A stretch of 64,000 nt of DNA from Fontisubflavum oceani. Lineage in GTDB: Bacteria; Pseudomonadota; Alphaproteobacteria; Rhodobacterales; Rhodobacteraceae. Positions 35,514 through 42,958 of this stretch are shown here, piece after piece (within the stretch, counting starts at the first letter, position 1; every line of letters starts with the position of its first letter). The DNA lies in assembly GCF_030407165.1 (NCBI RefSeq), contig NZ_CP129111.1, forward strand, positions 2,046,001 to 2,110,000, written 5' to 3'. Position numbers and translations under genes: made by a program. A model generated the notes under the pieces. It had not been told where the DNA came from. It saw only the letters and a list, made by a program, of their open reading frames with translations, and ran no database searches.

Positions 35514-36823
35514 ATGGCCATCGAGTACCTCAAACGCAGCAAATCCGACGCCGAGAAAGCCGATGACAATGCCAAGGTCAGCGCGGTTGTCGCGGAGACC
35601 CTGGCCGATATCGAGGCGCGGGGCGACGCGGCGGTGCAGGAACTGGCGGTGAAGTTCGACAAATACGATCGGCCGTCCTATCGGCTCAGCACCGCGGAAA
35701 TCGATGCACTGATTGCGAAGGTCAGCCCGCGGGACCTGGACGACATCCGCTTTGCACATGAGCAAGTGGTCAACTTCGCCAAAGCACAACGCGCCAGCAT
35801 GACGGATATCGAGGTTGAGACCTTGCCGGGCGTCATTCTGGGCCACAAGAACATCCCGGTTCAGTCTGTGGGCTGCTATGTGCCGGGGGAAAGTTCCCGA
35901 TGGTGGCCAGCGCTCATATGTCGGTGGCCACGGCCAAGGTTGCCGGTGTTCCCCGGATCATCGCCTGCACCCCGCCGTTCAATGGCGAGCCGAACCCGGC
36001 GGTCATCGCGGCGATGCATTTGGGTGGGGCCGACGAGATTTATGTCTTGGGTGGGATCCAGGCCGTGGGCGCCATGGCCATTGGAACAGAGTCGATCGAG
36101 CCGGTGCATCTTCTGGTTGGGCCTGGAAATGCTTTCGTGGCCGAAGCAAAGCGTCAGCTTTTTGGCCGTGTGGGGATCGATCTTTTTGCGGGCCCGACCG
36201 AAACCATGGTGATCGCTGACGACACCGTTGATGCCGAGATGTGCGCGACGGACCTTTTGGGGCAGGCGGAACATGGCTTCAACTCACCTGCCTGCCTAAT
36301 CACCAATTCGCGCAAATTGGCCGAGGAAACCCTGGTCGAAATCGACCGAATCCTCGCCATCCTGCCCACCGCGCAGACGGCCTCGGCCAGTTGGCGCGAT
36401 TTCGGCGATGTTGTGTTGTGCGATAGCCATGACGAGATGCTGCAGGCCGCCAATGACATGGCCTATGAGCATGTGCAGGTCATGACCGATCGCGATGATT
36501 GGTATCTTGAAAACATGCATTCTTATGGCGCGCTTTTCCTCGGGCCGCGCACGAATGTCGCGAATGGCGACAAGGTGATTGGCACAAACCACACGCTGCC
36601 GACGATGAAGGCAGGGCGCTATACCGGCGGCCTTTGGGTTGGGAAATACCTGAAAACGCACAGTTATCAGCGCGTCACAACCGATGAAGCCGCCGCGATG
36701 ATTGGCGAATATGGCTCGCGGCTCTGCCTTCTGGAGGGGTTTGTGGGCCATGCGGAGCAGTGCAATCTGCGGGTGCGGCGCTATGGCGGTAAAAACATAC
36801 CTTACGGGGCGGCGGCGGAATGA
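35514..36823 (+). CDS. Histidinol-dehydrogenase-family enzyme (HpsN-like), frame broken once
   Basis: A zinc NAD-dependent dehydrogenase of the HisD family, about 436 residues. The expected zinc ligands are present: Gln and His in LGQAEHGFNS, Asp in NGDKVIGTNH, and His in EGFVGHAEQ; NHTLPT holds the catalytic His. The block VGCYVPGGKFPMVASAHMSV resembles HpsN (sulfopropanediol 3-dehydrogenase) more than true HisD. The frame breaks in a G5 run (35885-35889); one more G restores PGGKFPM. Context is catabolic, not histidine biosynthesis: importer, SDR, SnoaL-like proteins, LacI. Substrate could be a diol such as dihydroxypropanesulfonate, but the companion genes differ from known hps loci. Confidence 0.82.
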
Positions 36824-37872
36824 CATCTGCCCATGCAGCCAACCAAGCAGCGCTCGGTCCGCTGCGCGTCGCCCAATATGATTGGGGTGCGGGTGGGCTA
36901 CAGGCTGCTTTGGATGCGGTCATCGCCCCGGATGCGGTCATCCACTTATGTCACCCATTTGGCGACCTGATCGGGCCGGATGCGTTTTTCAATGATGCTC
37001 TGGCCGTACTGCACGCCGCATGGCCGGACGTCGAACGCCGCGACTGGATCGTTATGGCGGGCGATACCGCGGCGGGGGAGGCTTGGGTCGGCTGCGCGGG
37101 CCATTTTGTTGGAACCTTTGTGGCACCGTTGTTGGACATCCCGCCCACCGGCCATCTGACTCATATGCGGTTTCACGAGTTCTATCGGTTCGAGGATGGA
37201 AAGGTGGTGGAGGTTCAGGCGATCTGGGACTTGCCCGAAGTGATGATGCAAGCCGGGGCATGGCCGCTTGTGCCGTCATTGGGGCGGGAATTCTGCGTCC
37301 CCGGCCCGGCGTCTGACGATGGCCTGATACGGGCGGCGCGGGATGCGGCGCAGAGCCAAGCCAGTTGCGATCTGATCATCGAAATGCTGTCGCAGATGGT
37401 GCGCCATCCCAAGGACGGTGGCCCCGATGTGATGCAGCTGCCGCGGTTCTGGCATCCTGCGATGAACTGGTATGGCCCCGCCGGCATTGGGTCGGCGCGG
37501 GGCATTGCGGGATTTCGAACCTGGCATCAGGTTCCGTTCCTCAACGCGATGCCAGATCGTGGCCAGCACAAGGGCGCGGTGACCCATCATTTCTTTGGCG
37601 ACAACAACTACGTGGCTGTGACAGGGTGGCCCAATATGGCACAGACACTCACCGCCGATGGTTGGTTGGGAATTGTCCCATCCGGCAAGAGGATTACCCT
37701 CCGTTCGCTAGATTTTTGGCGCATTGAGGGCCGAAAAATCCGCGAGAATTGGGTGCTTATTGACCTGCTGGACGTGTATCGCCAACTGGGTGTCGATGTG
37801 TTTGCCCGGCTGCGTGAATTTAACAAGGCGCGCGTGCCGGGTGTTGTCTCTTTTCCTTTGGGAGCGGCGTGA
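36820..37872 (+). CDS. Two-domain SnoaL/NTF2-like protein
   Basis: A 350-residue protein with two SnoaL/NTF2-like domains. The first contains GDLIGPDAFFNDALAVLHAAWPD (split at about residues 48-70) and HMRFHEFYRFEDGKVVE; the second contains NWYGPAGIGSARGIAGF, then LGIVPSGKRITLRSLDFWRI and RKIRENWVLIDLLDVYRQLG. The second domain closely parallels the 179-residue protein at 34974. It overlaps the HisD-family gene by 4 bases and the SDR gene by one base, so it is translated with them. Function unknown; a hydratase, isomerase or lactone-forming role would fit the fold. Confidence 0.78.
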   Translation: MTSAHAANQAALGPLRVAQYDWGAGGLQAALDAVIAPDAVIHLCHPFGDLIGPDAFFNDALAVLHAAWPDVERRDWIVMAGDTAAGEAWVGCAGHFVGTFVAPLLDIPPTGHLTHMRFHEFYRFEDGKVVEVQAIWDLPEVMMQAGAWPLVPSLGREFCVPGPASDDGLIRAARDAAQSQASCDLIIEMLSQMVRHPKDGGPDVMQLPRFWHPAMNWYGPAGIGSARGIAGFRTWHQVPFLNAMPDRGQHKGAVTHHFFGDNNYVAVTGWPNMAQTLTADGWLGIVPSGKRITLRSLDFWRIEGRKIRENWVLIDLLDVYRQLGVDVFARLREFNKARVPGVVSFPLGAA

Positions 37873-38636
37873 TGGATCTTCCGCATACACCGTCTTTTCG
37901 TCTTGATGGCAAACGCGCCCTGGTTGCGGGGGCGTCCTCTGGCATCGGCCTCGCCTGCGCGGTGGCTCTGGGGGAAGCTGGGGCAGAGGTCACCGTTGCC
38001 GCGCGCCGCCAGGACGCGCTCGACGATCTGGTCGCCACTATGTCTGCGGCGGGGATGATGGCCCGCGCGCTTGTGCTGGATGTGTCGGACGTGTTGGCCA
38101 CCCAATCCGCGGTGGCCGAACATGGCCCCTTCGACATTCTCGTCAACAGCGCCGGTTTCGCCCGGCACAGCCCGGCGGAGGAGACGACCGAAGAGGATTT
38201 CGACGTTGTCGCGGGGCTAAACGTCAAGGGCGCCTATTTCCTGACCCAAGCCGTGGCAAAGGGCCTTATCAAGGCGGGAAAGCCGGGGTCTCTGATGAAT
38301 ATCAGCAGCCAGATGGCCAAGGTCGGCGGGCCGGATCGCGCGGTTTATGCCGCCACCAAACACGCAGTCGAAGGGTTCACAAAATCCATGGCGATCGAAT
38401 GGGGTCGCAAGGGCATTCGGGTCAATACGATCTGCCCGACCTTCATTGAAACGCCTTTGACCAAGCAGACGTTTGACAGGCCAGAACGCCGCGCCTGGAT
38501 CGAAGAGAAGATCAAACTCGGGCGGATTGGCAAGGTCGAAGACATCATGGGCGCCGTCCAGTTCCTGGCCTCGGATGCGTCTGCGCTGATCACCGGAACG
38601 GCCCTGATCATTGATGGCGGGTGGACTGCGGAGTGA
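37872..38636 (+). CDS. Short-chain dehydrogenase/reductase
   Basis: A 254-residue classical SDR. The cofactor motif GASSGIG is at residues 20-26, NSAG near 92, the catalytic Ser in the NISSQMAK block and the YAATK motif with Tyr159 and Lys163. The C-terminal ITGTALIIDGGWTAE is typical of the FabG-like branch. It starts on an ATG that overlaps the preceding stop (TGATG). With the HisD-like enzyme it gives the cluster two NAD(P)-dependent oxidoreductases. An acidic residue after the second strand cannot be placed confidently, so NAD versus NADP is left open. Confidence 0.88.
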   Translation: MDLPHTPSFRLDGKRALVAGASSGIGLACAVALGEAGAEVTVAARRQDALDDLVATMSAAGMMARALVLDVSDVLATQSAVAEHGPFDILVNSAGFARHSPAEETTEEDFDVVAGLNVKGAYFLTQAVAKGLIKAGKPGSLMNISSQMAKVGGPDRAVYAATKHAVEGFTKSMAIEWGRKGIRVNTICPTFIETPLTKQTFDRPERRAWIEEKIKLGRIGKVEDIMGAVQFLASDASALITGTALIIDGGWTAE

Positions 38637-39655
38637 TGAGTAAAACCAAGGTCACATCCTTTGAAGTCGCCGCCCGGGCCGGGGTCAGCCAATCGGCGGT
38701 CAGCCGGGTCTTTACCCCCGGGGCGTCGGCGTCGAAAAAGACCGTCGAAAAGGTCCGCAAGGCCGCTGATGAGCTGGGTTACCGCCCCAATGTCCTGGCC
38801 CGCGCCATGGTCTCGGGCAAAAGCCGGATCATCGGGCTTGTCGTCTCCTATCTGGATAATCAGTTTTATCCCGTCGCGCTTGAGGCCCTGTCGAATGCCT
38901 TACAGGCGCAGGGCTATCATATCTTGATTTTTACCGCGCCAAACTCCGTCGATGGGGTCGAGGCCGTTGTCCAAGACCTGATGGACTATCAAGTGGATGG
39001 CATTATCGCCGCATCGGTTTCGATGACCTCGGGTCTTGCGGATCGCGCGCGCGATGCGGGCATCCCGATTGTGTTGTTCAACCGGGGCCAGGAGGGTGAT
39101 GGGTTTTCGTGTGTCACGTCGACCAATCATGCCGGCGGGCGCAAGGTTGCGGAATTCTTACTGGCGGGTGCGCATAAGCGGATTGCCCATATTGCTGGGT
39201 GGCAAGGCAGCTCGACCGGGCGCGATCGCCAAGCGGGCTTCGTAGAAACCCTGCAGCAGGCGGGAATGGAGCCCTTCGCGTTGATCGACGGGATGTACAA
39301 ACGGCCCGTCGCGATGGAATGCGCGCGCCAGCTTATTCAGGGCGACACGATCCCCGACGCGATCTTCGTTGGCAATGATCACATGGCTTTTGCGGTGATG
39401 GACGCGCTGCGGGAGGCCGGGATCACGGTTGGGCAAGACATCTCGATTGTCGGATATGATGACGTCCCGCTTGCCGGGTGGGCGTCTTATGATCTGACGA
39501 CAGTCAGGCAGCCGGTCAACCGGATGGTGGACAGCACGGTTGAGCTTCTGATGAGCCAGATGGCCAATGATGCGCCGGAGCCGGGTTGGATCGAAATTGA
39601 TGGCGAGCTCATTTTGCGCAGCTCAGCCCGCATTCCCAAAGGATGGTCGTCATGA
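38636..39655 (+). CDS. LacI-family regulator of the SnoaL/HisD-like cluster
   Basis: A 339-residue LacI/GalR protein. The helix-turn-helix is TSFEVAARAGVSQSAVSRVF near residues 6-25, then hinge RPNVLARAMVSGKSRIIGL and the effector domain with VGNDHMAFAVMD and GYDDVPLAGWASYDL. Its start overlaps the SDR stop by one base, and its stop overlaps the next SnoaL-like gene (ATGA). It sits inside the operon it presumably represses. The paired inverted repeats at 30531 and 30585 are the only clear operators of the cluster and are its likely targets. Confidence 0.88.
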   Translation: MSKTKVTSFEVAARAGVSQSAVSRVFTPGASASKKTVEKVRKAADELGYRPNVLARAMVSGKSRIIGLVVSYLDNQFYPVALEALSNALQAQGYHILIFTAPNSVDGVEAVVQDLMDYQVDGIIAASVSMTSGLADRARDAGIPIVLFNRGQEGDGFSCVTSTNHAGGRKVAEFLLAGAHKRIAHIAGWQGSSTGRDRQAGFVETLQQAGMEPFALIDGMYKRPVAMECARQLIQGDTIPDAIFVGNDHMAFAVMDALREAGITVGQDISIVGYDDVPLAGWASYDLTTVRQPVNRMVDSTVELLMSQMANDAPEPGWIEIDGELILRSSARIPKGWSS

Positions 39656-40640
39656 AGGGGTTTGACCCGAAATTCGCCAATTTCCCGGATTACATCATCG
39701 GCATCACCAAGGAGATTTGGGAAGATCGCGGCATCGCGACCCTGCATGACTACTATGCGCCAGACATTGTGGTGCGGATGCCGGGCGGGGTGTCGACGGG
39801 CAATCAGAACGTGATCGGCGCAACGATGGCGACCTTGGCGGAGTTTCCAGATCGAACGCTTTTGGGCGAGGATGTGATTTGGTCGGGCACGCCGGAAGAG
39901 GGGATGCTGTCGAGCCACCGCATCTTGTCGACGGCAACCCATTTGGGTGAGGGTGTCTATGGCAAGGCGACCGGTAAGCCCTTGGTTTATCGCATCATTG
40001 CCGATTGCCATGCGAAGAATAACGCGATTGATGACGAGTGGCTGATCCGGGATCAAAGCGCAATCCTGCGTCAGATGGGATGGGATCCGGTCGACTATAC
40101 CCGCGATCTGATCGCACGTGAGGGGGGCCAGAGGCCTGCGCGCAGCCTCTAACGCCGGAAAACGATATTGCGGGGCCTTATACAGGGCGCGGGAACTCAG
40201 ATGAATGGGGCCAGCGCTACGCTGATATTCTGACCCGGATCATGGGCGCCGATATGGCCGTGATCGAGGCCGAATATGACCGCGCAGTCGAAACCGCATA
40301 TCCGGGCGGTGACATCGGGCATTCCTACGCATCGGTCGATCGGTTTTGGATGGGCCTGCGCGCCGCGTTTCCAGACGCGGTGTTTCAAATCCATCACCAG
40401 ATCGGGCGCGACGACGCAAATATGCCGCCGCGCGCCGCCCTCCGATGGAGCCTGACCGGCACCCATTTCGGCCATGGCAGGTTTGGTACGCCCACAGGTG
40501 CCAAAGTGCATGTGATGGGCATGTCTCATGCCGAGTTTGGCGCGGTGATCCCGGGGCAGGTCAAGCTGCGCCGGGAATGGGCCTTGTTCGACGATACCGC
40601 GATTTGGAAGCAGATCCTGCTACAGACCGGGAATCTCTAA
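39652..40640 (+). CDS. Two-domain SnoaL/NTF2-like protein, frame broken once
   Basis: Two adjacent frames make one protein of about 329 residues. The first frame (MKGFDPKFANFPDYII..., 166 residues) is one SnoaL-like domain with DYYAPDIVVRMPGG; the second ends in a domain containing RAALRWSLTGTHFGHGRF and GQVKLRREWALFDDTAIW. They join in a G6 run at 40122-40127: one more G gives the linker IAREGGPEACAQPLTPEND and a continuous reading. The resulting size matches the two other two-domain members (333 and 350 residues). The ATG overlaps the LacI stop by 4 bases. It is the last gene of the cluster. Confidence 0.72.
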
Positions 40641-40763
40641 ATGGGCTTTCTAGCACCTCATACGGATCGGCTCACCGGCCTAAGAGAGACGCAGGCCATG
40701 CGACGGTTCCATGCGTTCCGCCAAAGCTTGCGTGCGCGCCGTCTGAACCTGCGTCCGCCCGGG

Positions 40764-40794
40764 ACATAAGAGAAGTCTAGCCATTCTCTTATGT
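40764..40794. promoter_or_regulatory. Inverted repeat, 11-bp arms, upstream of bicupin gene
   Basis: ACATAAGAGAA (40764-40774) and TTCTCTTATGT (40784-40794) are perfect complements around a 9-base centre. The repeat ends 26 bases before the bicupin start at 40821 and is AT-rich with no T-run, so it looks like an operator rather than a terminator. No regulator gene lies beside it. Confidence 0.6.
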
Positions 40795-40820
40795 TCCGAA
40801 CGCATCAAAGGATTCTCAAC

Positions 40821-41790
40821 ATGACGACCGCCACAATTCAGGACCGTATTGTCCGCTACGGCGACCTCAAACCCTGCAAAACCGCCTTTATCGACGCGCA
40901 TACGCCGGGCAGCGATCAGAAGGAAAACTTCACCATTATCGGCGGGGGCGTATCCGAATCCCCCGATCAGCATGTGCATATCCGCGAGACGCCGGGGTTC
41001 AACATTGGCGCGGCTGGTCAGCCGCCGAAATGCCGAAACTCCCTCCACAGCCACACAACCGCCGAAGTGTTCTTCGTTCTGAAGGGCCGCTGGCGGTTCT
41101 TCTGGGGCAGATGGGGCAATGCCGGGGAGTTCGTGGCCGAGGAAGGCGATATCTTCAACATTCCCACCGGTATCTTCCGCGGCTTCGAGAATATCGGCAC
41201 GGATTACGGAATGATCATGGCCATCCTGGGCGGTGACGATGCCGGTGGCGGTGTAACCTGGGCCCCGCAAGTGATTGAAGATGCGAAAGAACACGGATTG
41301 ATCCTGGGTGACAATGGCGTGCTCTACGACAGCAAAAGGGGCGAAACACTGCCACCAGATGTGCAGCCGATGCCGCTTCTGTCGGAGGATCAACTGAAAG
41401 CGTTCCCAGAAGTGCCGGTTGAGGCCGTGGTGCGGGACTATGTCGCTCGCTATTGGGATTTGATGGCGCTGGCCCCATGACAAGCCTGCGAAGGTGATCG
41501 GTGAAGACGCGCTGCTGAAAGATAAGCCCGGGTTTGAGGTGGATTTTCTGACGCGCGGATCGATCCCGACCGACAGGAATAGCCCCGAAAAACACACGGT
41601 TCTGATGCCGGTTCGCGGGTATTGGAAGCTGTGTTGGGACGGTGGCGAGACCGCGTTGAACCCGGGCGACACGGCGCTTCTGCTGCCGGGTGAGGCCCAT
41701 AGTCTCGAACCTTCGATGACTGGTGAGGCCAGCTTGTATCGGGTCACTGCGACGGATGATCCGGCTGGCGCCACTTGGTCAGCGGCCTAA
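40821..41790 (+). CDS. Bicupin-type protein, frame broken once
   Basis: A protein of about 323 residues with two cupin folds. The first has the metal-type motif CRNSLHSHTTAEVFFVLKG and a later GDIFNIPTGIFRGFEN; the second, in the other frame, has KHTVLMPVRGYWKLCWDGGE and NPGDTALLLPGEAHSLEP. The frames join in a C4 run at 41473-41476; one more C gives LAPHDKPAKVIGED across the join. AAAGGA lies upstream of the ATG. It is followed 18 bases later by a MetE-C-like gene and preceded by an operator-like repeat. Bicupins include dioxygenases and decarboxylases as well as non-catalytic sensors, so the reaction is open. Confidence 0.72.
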
Positions 41791-41808
41791 ACAAACAGGA
41801 GAGCCCAT

Positions 41809-42933
41809 ATGACACAGATTTTGACGACCCATGTGGGCTCTTTGCCGCGGTCACAAGACGTGGTCGATTTCATCTTTGCCCGAGAACGCGGCGACGCTTT
41901 CGACCAAGCCGCGTTCGACAACTGCATGACAGCGGCAGTGTCCGAGACTGTACAGAAGCAAAAGGATGCAGGCGTTCAGATCGTCTCGGACGGCGAAACC
42001 TCGAAGATCAGCTATGCGACCTATGTCAAGGATCGCTATACCGGATTTGACGGGGACAGCCCGCGCAATGCACCGGCGGACCTGAAAAAATTCCCGACCT
42101 TTCTGAAACGGCTGGCCGCGGATGGCGGTACGCCAAAATATGCTCGCCCGATGTGTGTTGGAGAGGTGACATCCAAGGGCCAGGGGGAGTTGCAGAAGGA
42201 CATTGCGAACCTCAAACGCGCCATGGCCGAACATGGGGTTTCACGCGGATTTATGAATGCTGCGTCGCCAGGTGTGATCTCTCTGTTTTTGCAGAACGAT
42301 CACTATCCAACCCGCGACGCCTATCTCGCCGCACTGGCCGACGCGATGAAGGAAGAATACGAGACCATCGTTGCCAGCGGGCTCGACCTCCAGCTGGATT
42401 GTCCCGACCTCGCCTTGTCGCGGCACATGTTGTTCAACGATCTGAGCGATGACGAGTTCCTGAAAATCGCTGCGTCCCATATCGAAGCTTTGAACCACGC
42501 GCTGCAGGATGTGCCAGAGGAAAAGATCCGCATTCACATCTGTTGGGGCAATTATGAGGGGCCGCATGTCTGCGACATCCCGATGGCCAAGATGTTTGAC
42601 ACTTTGATGCGTGCCAAGGCCCGTTACGTGCTGTTTGAAACATCGAACCCGCGCCATGGCCATGAATGGGCTGTGTTTCGCGACCGCAAATCGGATATTC
42701 CCGACGACAAAGTGTTGGTGCCCGGTGTCGTCGACACCACCACCAATTTCGTTGAGCATCCCGCGCTTGTGGCCGAACGGCTTGAGCGGTTCGTGAACAT
42801 CGTCGGGGCCGATCGGGTGATCGCTGGATCAGACTGCGGCTTCGGAACATTTGCCGGATTCGGGGCGGTCGACCCCGACATCGCCTATGCCAAATTGTCC
42901 GCATTGGCCGAGGGGGCCGCTTTGGTGCGGTGA
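41809..42933 (+). CDS. Cobalamin-independent methionine-synthase-II-like (MetE-C family) protein
   Basis: A 374-residue protein of the UROD/MetE C-terminal-domain superfamily, a zinc-dependent TIM barrel acting on thiols. Zinc-ligand-type positions are seen in IRIHICWGNYEGPH, LFETSNPRHGHE and AGSDCGFGTF. It starts with TTHVGSLPRS, the usual beginning of this stand-alone subgroup. It lacks the N-terminal half of true MetE (about 750 residues), so methionine synthesis from methyltetrahydrofolate polyglutamate is unlikely. The subgroup includes alkyl-transferases such as epoxyalkane:coenzyme M transferase. It is paired with the bicupin, so a methyl- or alkyl-thiol reaction linked to an oxidised substrate is a possible reading. 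Confidence 0.78.
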   Translation: MTQILTTHVGSLPRSQDVVDFIFARERGDAFDQAAFDNCMTAAVSETVQKQKDAGVQIVSDGETSKISYATYVKDRYTGFDGDSPRNAPADLKKFPTFLKRLAADGGTPKYARPMCVGEVTSKGQGELQKDIANLKRAMAEHGVSRGFMNAASPGVISLFLQNDHYPTRDAYLAALADAMKEEYETIVASGLDLQLDCPDLALSRHMLFNDLSDDEFLKIAASHIEALNHALQDVPEEKIRIHICWGNYEGPHVCDIPMAKMFDTLMRAKARYVLFETSNPRHGHEWAVFRDRKSDIPDDKVLVPGVVDTTTNFVEHPALVAERLERFVNIVGADRVIAGSDCGFGTFAGFGAVDPDIAYAKLSALAEGAALVR

Positions 42934-42958
42934 CAGCGAGTCCGGGGCTTTCTCGGGA

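Noticed and set aside
35514..36823. Calling the HisD-family gene a histidine biosynthesis gene
   Set aside because: The neighbours are an importer, an SDR, SnoaL-like proteins and a LacI regulator, and the PGGKFPMVASAHM block is of the HpsN type.
40641..40769. A 42-codon plus-strand frame right after the SnoaL-like gene
   Set aside because: It has no ribosome site of its own, an arginine-rich composition with no recognisable motif, and runs into the inverted repeat at 40764. I treat it as chance.
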